DNA from: Paenibacillus ihuae | GTDB taxonomy: Bacteria; Bacillota; Bacilli; Paenibacillales; Paenibacillaceae | Direction of reading: 5' to 3' | Assembly (NCBI RefSeq): GCF_001368795.1 | Contig: NZ_LN831203.1 | Span: forward strand, 18,925 to 58,657 | Length of the DNA: 39,733 nucleotides | Shown here: one piece after another, positions 31,655-39,733 of the stretch | How positions within the stretch are numbered: position 1 is the first letter of the stretch | Layout: every line of letters starts with the position of its first letter | Position numbers and translations under genes: made by a program | Notes under the pieces: generated by a model | What the model was told of the DNA's origin: nothing | The model's database searches: none | Seen by the model: the letters and a program-made list of their open reading frames with translations, nothing else

Positions 31655-31695
31655 AAAGGATGCTCCTTCGCCTACCCGGCGCGGGAGCATCCTTT
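31655..31695 (+). terminator. Bidirectional terminator between lysP and the transglutaminase-like gene
   Basis: AAAGGATGCTCC pairs with GGAGCATCCTTT around a GC-rich loop. ATTTATC follows on the plus strand and TTTTTGC on the minus strand. Confidence 0.88.
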
Positions 31696-31712
31696 ATTTA
31701 TCAATATAGCGG

Positions 31713-32846
31713 TTATTTCCAGGCCACATACACCTTAAGATCGCCGGTATTATCAAAAGCCGAGCTGCTGTAGGAGAGCTTGTTCAGTCCCAGATTATAC
31801 AGCTCCTGGAGGTCATTCTTGAGCCGCTGCTCGCTGCCCCGGTAACGGAACAGTATGGATTGTTTGCCGGAGGCAACGGCCGCCCTGGCTAGCTCCTTCA
31901 GTTCTGCGGCAGAGGTAACTACCTGATCTTCTTCATACAGCCTGTAATTCAGCTGGTCCTGAAGCTTCTGATACACTGACACGTTCTGGCCGCCACGGCT
32001 GACCAGTTCGGACAAGGTCTGGGCATAGCCCACAGTTGCGGCAGGATAAGATTTGATCCAGCTGTGGTCGCGGCGCATTTGCGCATCTGTTCTCATATAG
32101 TACACCGTGCTCACTTCATCATCTGTACTCGGCGACGGATCATCCCATGTTGTGTCCAAATGGTACCAGCGCCCGTCCAGCTGCACCAGATTCCAGGCAT
32201 GGGACTGCGACACGCCCCCCTCCGGCTTTGCCTTACCTTCGACAATTTTATTAGGTATGCCTGCCCCAAGCAGCAATTTATAGGTAAGCAGGGAATAGCC
32301 CTGGCATACTGCGCTGCCGCTTTGCAGCCCTTCGTAGGCGGTATATTTACTATAGGTGTTGTCATATTTCAAGTTCAGCACGACCCAATCGTGAATGACC
32401 TTAACCTTCTGATGATTATCCATCCCAGGTGTTATGATCTTTTGCAGAATTGCTTTTACCTGCTGATTCACATAGGCTGTCTGCTGCAGTGTCTCCCTGT
32501 ATTCCACCTGAACTGTTACGTTCGCAGAGCGGCTGCTCCCCCGGTATGAGAAAGCGTAGCTGTCTATGATGTAGTACAGATAGGGATCGCTGCCCATCGC
32601 CTGGTTAATGGCACTTTGCACCTTCGGCTTACTGATATTGCCCTCGTAGGTAAAAGTGATGATCTCTCTGTGGTTATTCATTGCCCCGGCCAGCCTTTGA
32701 GCCATTTCACTTACAGATTGAAGTGACGACGATGCCGCGGCGGCATAAGCCTGCCCCCAGCCATAGTAAGCCGCAGGCGGCAAAGCTGCGAACAGCAGCA
32801 TCCCTCCCAGCATGGTCTTCATCAGCGACAAACGTTTCTTTCCCAT
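31713..32846 (-). CDS. Secreted transglutaminase-like cysteine protein
   Basis: The protein has 377 residues from ATG 32846 (MGKKRLSLMKTMLGGMLLF). A GTG at 32888 opens the frame earlier, but AGGAGG and GGGGGAG lie between the two. A signal peptide or membrane anchor (about 9-36, ending AYAAAA) precedes a helical region and a transglutaminase-like core (about 150-265). Cys (SGSAVCQGYS), His (SQSHAWNLV) and Asp (YHLDTTWDDP) form the complete triad. Family members are mostly peptidases or act on cell-wall or extracellular proteins. The C-terminal 100 residues form a separate module. The partner is unknown. Confidence 0.85.
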   Translation of the reverse strand: MGKKRLSLMKTMLGGMLLFAALPPAAYYGWGQAYAAAASSSLQSVSEMAQRLAGAMNNHREIITFTYEGNISKPKVQSAINQAMGSDPYLYYIIDSYAFSYRGSSRSANVTVQVEYRETLQQTAYVNQQVKAILQKIITPGMDNHQKVKVIHDWVVLNLKYDNTYSKYTAYEGLQSGSAVCQGYSLLTYKLLLGAGIPNKIVEGKAKPEGGVSQSHAWNLVQLDGRWYHLDTTWDDPSPSTDDEVSTVYYMRTDAQMRRDHSWIKSYPAATVGYAQTLSELVSRGGQNVSVYQKLQDQLNYRLYEEDQVVTSAAELKELARAAVASGKQSILFRYRGSEQRLKNDLQELYNLGLNKLSYSSSAFDNTGDLKVYVAWK

Positions 32847-32962
32847 TTCTCCCCCGTGCCTCCTGCGAACTTCGAATAGCTTTATCACATAGTTTGTACT
32901 CTATATTAGATGCCGAGAATTGCTTCTGCACAACCATAATATTACTTATTCTGCTTGTAACC

Positions 32963-32994
32963 ATACGGAGGACAGAAATTCCCTTTCTCCGTAT
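32963..32994 (-). promoter_or_regulatory. Inverted repeat upstream of the transglutaminase-like gene
   Basis: ATACGGAG pairs with CTCCGTAT across 16 bases. It lies about 120 bases before the gene and could be an operator or leader hairpin. Nothing else is recognisable in 32847-33092. Confidence 0.3.
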
Positions 32995-33092
32995 ACGTTA
33001 TATTGTTAATATCGGTCCGGAATGCCCGTTAAATAAGCCTTTTCTTCCTCCCGGCTATTTCAACATCCTCATGCTCCCTATCCACAAAAAAA

Positions 33093-33128
33093 CCGCTCCA
33101 GCGCAGATCATCTCTGCGTATGGAGCGG
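33093..33128 (-). terminator. Terminator of the carbohydrate operon (after GH95)
   Basis: CCGCTCCA pairs with TGGAGCGG, with an inner GCAGA/TCTGC. Seven T follow on the minus strand. Confidence 0.9.
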
Positions 33129-33173
33129 CTTCGATTTTCGTTTGGTTATCCTGCGCAAGTTCCTTCGCTTCCG

Positions 33174-35558
33174 TCAAACCGTTATGAAATAGGCTTCTCC
33201 GGCTTTAACCGGCAACGGATGTTCCGCCCCGACCAGAGAACCGTCAGGGAGCTGAATCTTCAGGGTTTGCGGATATACAAGGCGGCATTCTCCATCGCGG
33301 AACGCGGTGATACGTGCGGATATCAACATATGATCCTGCCATTCGAGGTCCACTTCAAACCCTCCGCGTGCCCTAATTCCGCTGATTTTGCCGTTTTTCC
33401 AGGCGTCCGGCAGAGCCGGCAACAGAATGATTTCACCCAGATGGCTCTGCAGCAGCATCTCCGCAATCCCGGCGGCAGCGCCGAAATTGCCGTCAATCTG
33501 AAACGGAGGGTGGGCATCGAATAGGTTAGGATAGGCTGAGCGGGACAGCAGCGTCCGGACAAAACTGTACGCGGATTCGCCTTCCTTCAGGCGTGCATAG
33601 AGGTTGATCAGCCAGGCACAGCTCCAGCCGGTATGACCGCCCCCCGAGGCAATCCGCTTCGCAAGCGACAAACGGCTGGCTTCCAGCAGCTCCGGTGTAT
33701 CCCGTTCATTAATCAGATCTCCGGGATACAAGCCATATAAATGAGATACATGACGGTGTCCCGGTTCCGATTCTTTGAAATCCCCGATCCATTCCTGCAG
33801 ACGTCCGTCCTCACTAATTTGCAGCGGCATCAGCCGGGACAAGGCCTCCTCCAGCTGAAGCTGAAACTCGTGGTCCTCCTCCAGAATCTGTGCTGCCTGC
33901 AGGCAATGGCTGAACAGCTCACGGATAAGGCTCAGGTCCATTGCCGAACCCATGGAGATGCTGCAAGGCTCACCTTCTGCTGTTACAAACCGGTTCTCCG
34001 GAGAAGTAGACGGATTGGTTAAGAGCAGACCCTCCGGTCCTTCCACCAGCCAGTCCAGCGCAAACAGCGCCGCCCCCTTCATCAGCGGATAAGCCGTTTC
34101 CTGCAAGTAAGCGGCATCCGGATTATAAGCATAATGCTCCCACAGATGACGGCTCAGCCACACACCGCCCATCGGCCAGAAGGCCCAGCTGGCATCCCCG
34201 CCTGACGGCACGGAGCAACGCCACAGGTCAACATTGTGATGGGCTACCCAGCCGCGGGCGCCGTAGTGCACTGCAGCCGTTCTGGCTCCGGTCTCACTGA
34301 GCTCCCGGATCAGATCAATAAGCGGCTCATGAAGCTCGCTCAGATTCCCCACCTCTGCCAGCCAGTAATTCATCTGGGTATTGATATTAGTCGTATAGTT
34401 GCTGTTCCAGGGCGGTGTCACATGCTCGTTCCAGATCCCCTGCAGATTTGCCGCCTGCGAGCCTGTACGTGAGCTGCCCATCAGTAAATAACGGCCATAC
34501 TGGAACAGCAGTGCCTCAAGCTGAGGATCCTCTTGTCCAGTCTTATAGGCAGCCAGCCGCTCATCTGTCGAACAATCAGCCGCTTCCCAGCCTCCGAGGT
34601 CAAGGTCTACCCTCCGGAAGAGCGCCTGGTGATCGGCAGTATGCCGCTGTTGCAGCTCTTCGTATGTCATCGCTGCTGCAGCTGTAAGCCGCTGTACACA
34701 GCACTCCGCAGGGCTCAGAAGCACCGCTGAACTTGCCTGGCGGCTGCTCTTCAGATGGGCTGCTTTACTCTTCAGCTCTGCATAGTCCGAAGCAGCAGCA
34801 AGCAGCAGCTGCACCTGGTCAGCCCCGGAGATAACAAGCTTCCCGTCCCGGAACTCAACCCGCCCTCCCGAAGTGAGAACCTGAAGGTGCAGCTCGAAGG
34901 CTATACCCAGCCCCTCCTCATAATGAATGGCATACGGATGGTCCTGATGATAGTTATCGGCAATGTGCGTAGGGCAGCGGCCTTCCAGCACCAGCTTCCC
35001 TTCTCCTGCTTCCTTCAAGGCATGCTGAAGGGGGCTGTTCAGGGTAAGCTTCAGATTCAACCCGCCTTTAACTTCACTGGTTTCCTGTATGACTAACACA
35101 CTGTCAGGGGCGCTGATCCAGGCCTCACGGGTAAAGGAGCCTGCTTCTGTCTGAAAGGTTACTGTGGAAATGCCGCTGTCCAGGTCCAGCTCCCGGCTGT
35201 ATCCTGTGCAGTTCTCCGCCCCCGGCTGTTCCAGATAAAGATCACCGAGCGGCAAATAAGCTTGGCCGTTCACACCGAGCATGCGGGCATTAATGAGCTT
35301 TTCCGCTTCAAGATAGCTGCCTTCCGCTACCAGACCGCGTACCTTCTTCAGATAACGGAGCGCCTCGTAATTATTCGTGTCCCGGGGGAAACCGGACCAT
35401 AATGTATCCTCATTCAGCTGGAAATGTTCTCTTGCCGTACCGCCGAACACCATGGCTCCCATGTGTCCGTTTCCGAGCGGCAAAGCTTCTTCCCAGATGG
35501 CTGCTGGCTGCTTGTATTTCAATTTCCAGGAATGCTCTTCTAATTTCTCATGCTTCAT
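33174..35558 (-). CDS. Glycoside hydrolase family 95 (alpha-L-fucosidase type)
   Basis: The protein has 794 residues, the usual GH95 length, without signal peptide, so it acts in the cytoplasm. It has the N-terminal beta-domain (about 12-270), a linker, the (alpha/alpha)6 barrel (about 300-700) and a C-terminal beta-domain. Catalytic residues by comparison with Bifidobacterium AfcA are N391 and N393 in WNSNYTTNINTQMNYW (384-399), the general acid E521 in NPSTSPENRF and D689 in HPPFQIDGNFG. The family removes alpha-1,2-L-fucose; some members are alpha-L-galactosidases. GGAGG precedes the ATG. It follows the binding-protein gene by 98 bases, so imported oligosaccharides are probably cut here. 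Confidence 0.92.
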   Translation of the reverse strand: MKHEKLEEHSWKLKYKQPAAIWEEALPLGNGHMGAMVFGGTAREHFQLNEDTLWSGFPRDTNNYEALRYLKKVRGLVAEGSYLEAEKLINARMLGVNGQAYLPLGDLYLEQPGAENCTGYSRELDLDSGISTVTFQTEAGSFTREAWISAPDSVLVIQETSEVKGGLNLKLTLNSPLQHALKEAGEGKLVLEGRCPTHIADNYHQDHPYAIHYEEGLGIAFELHLQVLTSGGRVEFRDGKLVISGADQVQLLLAAASDYAELKSKAAHLKSSRQASSAVLLSPAECCVQRLTAAAAMTYEELQQRHTADHQALFRRVDLDLGGWEAADCSTDERLAAYKTGQEDPQLEALLFQYGRYLLMGSSRTGSQAANLQGIWNEHVTPPWNSNYTTNINTQMNYWLAEVGNLSELHEPLIDLIRELSETGARTAAVHYGARGWVAHHNVDLWRCSVPSGGDASWAFWPMGGVWLSRHLWEHYAYNPDAAYLQETAYPLMKGAALFALDWLVEGPEGLLLTNPSTSPENRFVTAEGEPCSISMGSAMDLSLIRELFSHCLQAAQILEEDHEFQLQLEEALSRLMPLQISEDGRLQEWIGDFKESEPGHRHVSHLYGLYPGDLINERDTPELLEASRLSLAKRIASGGGHTGWSCAWLINLYARLKEGESAYSFVRTLLSRSAYPNLFDAHPPFQIDGNFGAAAGIAEMLLQSHLGEIILLPALPDAWKNGKISGIRARGGFEVDLEWQDHMLISARITAFRDGECRLVYPQTLKIQLPDGSLVGAEHPLPVKAGEAYFITV

Positions 35559-35591
35559 GCTATAACCTCCTTACGGATTCAATATACAGCA

Positions 35592-35620
35592 AAAGACCCT
35601 GACAAAAGTCGGGTCCTTGC
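35592..35620 (-). terminator. Intercistronic hairpin between the binding-protein and GH95 genes
   Basis: GACCC with GAC pairs with GTC and GGGTC with a small bulge, followed by TTTTGC on the minus strand. It may be a partial terminator that lowers GH95 expression or a processing site. Confidence 0.5.
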
Positions 35621-35656
35621 TGTTGCATTAGATTTTGTACAGCAGTTAATCGCTGC

Positions 35657-37402
35657 TTACAGATCTTTTCCAGTCCACAGAGCTACTCTCTTCTTTACGA
35701 GCTCTGTGAATTCTTTTTCCATATCCTCAGCGCCGGCTTTGTCCAGCTCAACAAGGAATGCGTCGTACACCTTGTCGAAGTCAGCTGGTTTGGACAGGAT
35801 TGCTTCCGGAATACGTTTACGGATAATATCCTGAGTCTTCTTGAAGATTACTTGGTATTGACCGTCAGTAGGAACCGGCAGGTTGTACAGAGCGCCTGTT
35901 TCTTTGACAGGGAATTCATCTTCTTTAGGGAACAGATCTTTCCATGTTGTAGCGTTGTAGGCTTTCAGGGACTCTTTTTCAGCATCGGAATAAGAGGCTA
36001 CGATTTGATCAGGGAAGTTTGTAGTGTAATAATTATCAGTGGAATCCTTCACACCATCACCATAACGTGCACCAAAGATAAGGTACTGACCAATGCCTGT
36101 TTCTTTTTGGGTGTTCGCGGTATCGTTGGCTAATCCGTCCCGAATTTCAGGAAGAACCTCACGTTTACCTTCTGCATTTACGGTGTAATGCTTGCCTTCA
36201 ATACCCCAGGTTCTCAGAACCTGGCCTTCATCGGAAGACATCCAATCCAGCCATTTAATGATACGTTCAGGATCTTTCGCTGCAGTTGTAATCGCAATAC
36301 CGTAACCATCGATACCCGTTGGCTGGAAGGAGTGATCCTTGTACTCATCAGACAGAGTTACTGGGAAGTGAGCATAGGTGTACTCATCTTTGCCGGCTGC
36401 CTTTAGAGCATTCTCACCGTCAGAGTATTCCCATTCCTGAGAGATCAGACCGAGTACGCGGCCGCTGGCCACTTTGGCTTTGTATTGGTCATCTTTTTGT
36501 ACGAAGGTATCTTTATCAAGCAGACCTTGGGCGTACATGCCGTTCAACCAACGGAAATATTCTTTTTCTTCAGGGCGTTTGTAGTGAAGCTTAGCTTCAT
36601 AAGTTTCAGGATCTACATAATATTCACCATCATCCGGCGCACCTGTAGTAATGAAGGCCGGGTTTGTAACGGTAATCATGATCTTCCAGTCATCCGCATT
36701 CAGCGAGAGTGGAATCGTAGGCTGTCCATCGGTTTCCGGATGTAAGGCCACATAATCCTTCAGAACTTTCTCATAGTCTGCCAGGGTTTTCACTTCAGGG
36801 TAACCCAGTTCCTTCAGTACGCGGTGCTGAATTTCAAAGCCTCCGGTAGCGTCGAAGGATTGTTGGTTAACACCCATGTTCGTAGGAATTTGATAGATGC
36901 TTTGGTCATCCTGGCTGTATTTCAGACGGTTCATGTTTTCGCCGTAGACTTTCTTAAGGTTTGGAGCATATTTATCAATCAGTTCAGTCATATCAATAAT
37001 CAGACCGGCATCCACCAGGGTACTCAGACTTCCTTTGGCGAAGATAATATCAGGTACGTCGCCGCTTGCAGCCATCATCGCAATTTTTTGGTCGCCGCCG
37101 CCGCTGCCTACGTCAAATTCTGCATCGATCGTCACACCGGTCTTCTCGGTGATTGCTTTACCCACGTCATCCTGCATCTTATTCCAGTTCGGGCTGGCAT
37201 CAGCGCCGAAGAATGTGAATGTTACCGGGCTTGTATCCATAGCCTCATCAGCTGGCGCGCTTGCTTCCGCGTTGTTGCCTGAGTTGGTTGGTGCGTTGGT
37301 AGCAGTGCTGTCTGCTGCATTGTTGTTTCCGCCGCAGCCTGCAATCAGCATGGAGCTCATGAGCATGAGTGTAAAAGCAGTTTTTATGCTTTTGCTTTTC
37401 AT
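35657..37402 (-). CDS. Extracellular sugar-binding lipoprotein (LplA-like)
   Basis: The protein has 581 residues. The signal peptide ends in a lipobox (LIAGC, lipidated C23), followed by a disordered N/A/T/S-rich linker to about 55. Then comes the solute-binding fold starting VTFTFFGADASPNWNKM. Length and order match the large LplA/YtcQ-type binding proteins of Paenibacillus sugar importers. It delivers oligosaccharides to the two permeases upstream in the operon. The preceding GGGGGATATCAA holds its ribosome binding site. Its 204-base leader contains a cre-like site, a dyad and a large hairpin, so it may have separate control. Confidence 0.92.
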   Translation of the reverse strand: MKSKSIKTAFTLMLMSSMLIAGCGGNNNAADSTATNAPTNSGNNAEASAPADEAMDTSPVTFTFFGADASPNWNKMQDDVGKAITEKTGVTIDAEFDVGSGGGDQKIAMMAASGDVPDIIFAKGSLSTLVDAGLIIDMTELIDKYAPNLKKVYGENMNRLKYSQDDQSIYQIPTNMGVNQQSFDATGGFEIQHRVLKELGYPEVKTLADYEKVLKDYVALHPETDGQPTIPLSLNADDWKIMITVTNPAFITTGAPDDGEYYVDPETYEAKLHYKRPEEKEYFRWLNGMYAQGLLDKDTFVQKDDQYKAKVASGRVLGLISQEWEYSDGENALKAAGKDEYTYAHFPVTLSDEYKDHSFQPTGIDGYGIAITTAAKDPERIIKWLDWMSSDEGQVLRTWGIEGKHYTVNAEGKREVLPEIRDGLANDTANTQKETGIGQYLIFGARYGDGVKDSTDNYYTTNFPDQIVASYSDAEKESLKAYNATTWKDLFPKEDEFPVKETGALYNLPVPTDGQYQVIFKKTQDIIRKRIPEAILSKPADFDKVYDAFLVELDKAGAEDMEKEFTELVKKRVALWTGKDL

Positions 37403-37444
37403 TTGATATCCCCCTTGATAATTTGTGTAATTGATCTATGCATA

Positions 37445-37459
37445 TCAGGTTAAACCTGA
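37445..37459 (-). promoter_or_regulatory. Perfect 15-bp dyad in the leader of the binding-protein gene
   Basis: TCAGGTT-A-AACCTGA, just downstream of a possible -10 (TATATT), about 45 bases before the gene. The position fits an operator of a local regulator, for instance a two-component response regulator. Confidence 0.45.
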
Positions 37460-37468
37460 ATATACCAT

Positions 37469-37482
37469 TGTTAGCGCTTGCA
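37469..37482 (-). promoter_or_regulatory. cre-like site upstream of the binding-protein gene
   Basis: TGTTAGCGCTTGCA matches the CcpA consensus TGWNANCGNTNWCA in 13 of 14 positions (G for W at position 12). Confidence 0.6.
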
Positions 37483-37523
37483 ATATAACCATAATATTAA
37501 ATTCCATATTCCCAATTTTTAAC

Positions 37524-37586
37524 GAATAAGCCGGGACGTTATTCCCTCATGACAACTTACCTGCCAGAAATACGTCCCTCTTATTC
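37524..37586 (-). terminator. Large hairpin between the second permease and binding-protein genes
   Basis: GAATAAG and GGGACGT (37524-37539) pair with ACGTCCC and CTTATTC (37572-37586). It starts about 20 bases after the permease stop. There is no clear T-tract, so it could be a partial terminator or a stabiliser of the 3' end. Confidence 0.55.
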
Positions 37587-37605
37587 AAGCCCTGACCAGC
37601 AGGGA

Positions 37606-38505
37606 TTAAGCTTTTACTGCACCGAGCGTCATGCCGCCTACGAAATACTTCTGCAGGAACGGATACACTGCAAGGATTGGTACGGTTACTACAATAGTAA
37701 TTGCCATCTTGATCGATTCAGGTGAGATCTGCGCCATTTGCTGCGCCATATCGTTGGCATTCACCATGCCGCTGCCCTGATTGGTAGAAGACAATACCTT
37801 CATCAGTTCATACTGGAGCGTAGTAAGATGCGCTTTATTGCCGTTGTACAGATACGTTGAGAACCATTCATTCCATTGTCCCACAGCCAGAAACAGTGCA
37901 ATTGTCGCAAGCACCGGCTTACAGAGCGGCAGGATGATTTTGTAAAAAATCACAAAATCATTGGCTCCGTCCAGCTTAGCTGATTCCTGGAGGGCAAAAG
38001 GGAGCCCATCCATAAAGGAACGGATGACGAAGACGTTGAAGGCGGAAACCGCACCAGGCAGGATGTAGATCCAAAAGGTTCCGATCAGATTCAAATCTCT
38101 CATCAGAATGTACATTGGCACCATACCGCCGGAGAAATACATCGTCAGGGCCAGGAAATATGAGACAAACTTTCTGGCTCTGAACTCTGGACGGCTGAGT
38201 GTAAAGGCCAGCATGGATGAGCTCAGGAGACCAAGGAGCGTACCCGAAAGGGTACGGAGTACAGATATTTTGAAGCCTTGAATCAGGCCTGTATAGCTGA
38301 AGATGCGCTGGTAATTCTCTAGTGTCCAAGCTCTCGGCCAGATATAGATACCGCCCCGAACGGTGTCTGTAGATTCGTTAAAAGAAATCGCCAGTACGTT
38401 CAGGAAGGGATACAATGTTACGACCATAACTAATCCAAGAGCAATGTACAGAAAGATGTCGAATACACGTTCACCCTTTGACATTTGAAATGCTTTGCCA
38501 CCCAC
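37606..38505 (-). CDS. Carbohydrate ABC transporter permease, LplC/YtcP type
   Basis: The protein has 299 residues and six membrane segments. The EAA loop is QESAKLDGANDFVIFYKIIL (about 177-196), the site that docks to the ATPase. The end, QKYFVGGMTLGAVKA, is characteristic of LplC-type permeases. Together with the LplB-type permease it forms the channel of a sugar importer. No ATPase gene is in the locus; in Bacillaceae such importers share a general ATPase such as MsmX. The start is 14 bases after the stop of the first permease gene, so the two are coupled. Confidence 0.92.
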   Translation of the reverse strand: MGGKAFQMSKGERVFDIFLYIALGLVMVVTLYPFLNVLAISFNESTDTVRGGIYIWPRAWTLENYQRIFSYTGLIQGFKISVLRTLSGTLLGLLSSSMLAFTLSRPEFRARKFVSYFLALTMYFSGGMVPMYILMRDLNLIGTFWIYILPGAVSAFNVFVIRSFMDGLPFALQESAKLDGANDFVIFYKIILPLCKPVLATIALFLAVGQWNEWFSTYLYNGNKAHLTTLQYELMKVLSSTNQGSGMVNANDMAQQMAQISPESIKMAITIVVTVPILAVYPFLQKYFVGGMTLGAVKA

Positions 38506-38519
38506 TAAGATCCCCTCCT

Positions 38520-39506
38520 TTACATAATGCTTTCTTTAGTAACTTTCTTCATAACACCGTTAGCAACGAGCAGCAGGATTACACTGACTACCGAGGTAAA
38601 CATACTGATTGCCGTACCGTAAGAGAATCGGCCTATCTGAATACCATACTTAAGCGCATACATATCCAGCACTTCCGAATAATCGGTTACCATGTTGTTG
38701 CTGAGCTGGAACTGTTTTTCGAACCCGATTCCAACGAGATGGCCAATCGACATAATCAGGAGTACAGTAATGGTGGTTCGGATACCCGGCAAAGTAATGT
38801 TGAACATCTGTTTGATTCTTCCTGCACCGTCAACTTTGGCTGCTTCATACAGCTCTTTGTCGATGCCTGTAATCGCTGCTAGATAGATAATTGCATTCCA
38901 GCCTGTTTCTTTCCAAAGGTCGGCGACCGTCAAAACTCCCCAGAACATCTTGGCCTTGGCCATGAATTGGATCGGTTCATCAATGACATTCAGCCAGAGC
39001 AGCAGATCATTGACAATCCCGCCATCGATCGCGAGTGTCTTGTAGACAATCCCGCCTACAACGACCCAGGATACAAAGTGAGGCAGGTAGGATACGGTTT
39101 GAACTGTTCTTTTAAATACACTGCCCCGCAGCTCATTGAGCATTACCGCGAACAGAATCGGTACGACAAACCCAAATATCAGACCCAAAATGCTCATTGC
39201 GAGTGTGTTTCTCAAAACAAGGTAGAAGCGTTCATCGTGGAAGAGTTCTTTGAAGTTATCCAGTCCGACCCACTTCTGCTCGCTAAACGACTTGGCCGGT
39301 TTATAATTTTGGAACGCCATCAACCATCCCCATAAGGGCACATAGCTGAAAATGAATACCCAGATCACGAATGGAAGAGACATCAGATATAAGTACTTTT
39401 GCTGCAGTACGCTTTTCCAAAATCCACTATTCCGTTTCGTAGGTGGGTTGGGGGTTACGCTTTCATTTGCTGTAACACCGTTTTCAGTGAGCGCTTTCAC
39501 GTTCAT
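38520..39506 (-). CDS. Carbohydrate ABC transporter permease, LplB/YteP type
   Basis: The protein has 328 residues and six membrane segments after a polar N-terminus of about 28 residues. The EAA loop is LYEAAKVDGAGRIKQMFNIT (about 218-237). The sequence VPLWGWLMAFQNYKPAKSF after the first membrane segment is typical of the LplB/YteP group. It is the first gene of the import operon. GAAGGGGGAATA precedes the ATG. A cre-like site (39486-39499) overlaps the first codons. Confidence 0.92.
   Translation of the reverse strand: MNVKALTENGVTANESVTPNPPTKRNSGFWKSVLQQKYLYLMSLPFVIWVFIFSYVPLWGWLMAFQNYKPAKSFSEQKWVGLDNFKELFHDERFYLVLRNTLAMSILGLIFGFVVPILFAVMLNELRGSVFKRTVQTVSYLPHFVSWVVVGGIVYKTLAIDGGIVNDLLLWLNVIDEPIQFMAKAKMFWGVLTVADLWKETGWNAIIYLAAITGIDKELYEAAKVDGAGRIKQMFNITLPGIRTTITVLLIMSIGHLVGIGFEKQFQLSNNMVTDYSEVLDMYALKYGIQIGRFSYGTAISMFTSVVSVILLLVANGVMKKVTKESIM
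39486..39499 (-). promoter_or_regulatory. cre-like site over the first codons of the LplB-type permease
   Basis: TGAAAGCGCTCACT on the minus strand matches TGWNANCGNTNWCA in 13 of 14 positions. CcpA bound inside the start of a gene can block transcription. A weaker one (TGTAAGCGAATACC, 39550-39563, plus strand) lies upstream of the gene. Confidence 0.55.
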
Positions 39507-39620
39507 TATTCCCCCTTCGTTTTTATATTCATATCATACCGCAGCAAAATGTAAGCGAATACCCGACAGATTTCACGTAAAATCATATACAAATTAGACA
39601 TTGAAACAGCAGCCGGGGAA

Positions 39621-39733
39621 CTACTGTTTGTAATCGCTATCATGCGGGATAGAAAAGGCTATTTCTGTTCCCTTTCCCTCTTCGCTTGTAATCTTCAGGC
39701 CATGCTGTTCCCCGTAGTACAAGACCAGTCTCT
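39621..39733 (-). CDS. Sensor histidine kinase C-terminus (YesM type), partial
   Basis: A 36-codon open frame runs from the window edge to a TAG at 39621. It reads RLVLYYGEQHGLKITSEEGK and continues GTEIAFSIPHDSDYKQ. This is the end of a HATPase domain: the G2-box-proximal helix (RL.LYYG), then the strand pair 'G-L-I-S-E-GKGTEI-F-IP'. It matches the YesM-type sensor kinases that usually sit beside LplA/B/C-type importers in Paenibacillus and respond to the sugar. The rest is outside the window. Confidence 0.8.
   Translation of the reverse strand, partial: RLVLYYGEQHGLKITSEEGKGTEIAFSIPHDSDYKQ

Overview
The window looks like chromosomal DNA of a spore-forming, low-to-mid GC Firmicute, most likely Paenibacillus. 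This is an inference from gene content: a YyaC-type spore protease, an RsbV/RsbW/SigB stress operon, a lipoprotein plus two LplB/LplC-type sugar permeases without an ATPase gene, a YesM-type sensor kinase next to them, a GH95 hydrolase, and several protein families common in Paenibacillus (CvfC, DUF6483, DUF5665). No rRNA, tRNA, prophage or CRISPR array was seen. The one mobile element is a solo IS605-type TnpB element.

Layout. 1-892: 3' part of an O-antigen-ligase-like membrane protein that runs off the left edge. 1090-3032: a SAM methyltransferase and a DUF6483 protein. 3108-~4431: TnpB element. 4508-6564: a promoter, an ArsR-type regulator and an MFS exporter ending at a bidirectional terminator. 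6585-9215: alpha/beta hydrolase, YyaC, DUF1128 and pirin. 9615-22126: a stress-response block (YtxH and DUF5665 proteins; the sigma-B operon with its signalling genes; a YflT-type stress protein; DUF948 and DUF1328 proteins). 22489-28394: a small secreted protein, an SH3-NlpC/P60 hydrolase, a Mn-type CDF exporter, a small basic protein, an ABC-F ATPase and an MBL-fold hydrolase. 28554-31641: CvfC-like protein, then a lysine riboswitch and a LysP-type permease. 31713-32846: a transglutaminase-like protein. 33174-39733: a carbohydrate import and degradation locus (GH95, binding lipoprotein, two permeases, end of a sensor kinase).

The most striking part is the stress block. On the minus strand a REC-PP2C phosphatase (RsbY-like), a 1222-residue hybrid kinase with CHASE3-like sensor, GAF and three receiver domains (RsbK-like), a CheR-type methyltransferase (RsbM-like) and a second hybrid kinase (REC-HK-REC) form one apparent operon. 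It ends in a terminator whose T-tract directly abuts a sigma-B-type promoter (GTTTCA-N14-GGGTTA) driving rsbV-rsbW-sigB. This resembles the Bacillus cereus RsbK/RsbM/RsbY route to sigma-B, with extra receivers and an extra kinase. A second sigma-B-type promoter (GTTTCG-N14-GGGTAA) lies in front of the DUF948 gene, which suggests that at least part of the neighbouring stress genes belong to the regulon.

RNA-level control also appears twice: a lysine riboswitch with terminator ahead of the LysP permease, and a long inverted repeat that would bury the ribosome binding site of the YflT-type stress gene. The carbohydrate locus carries cre-like sites, a perfect 15-bp dyad and a long intercistronic hairpin ahead of the binding-protein gene.
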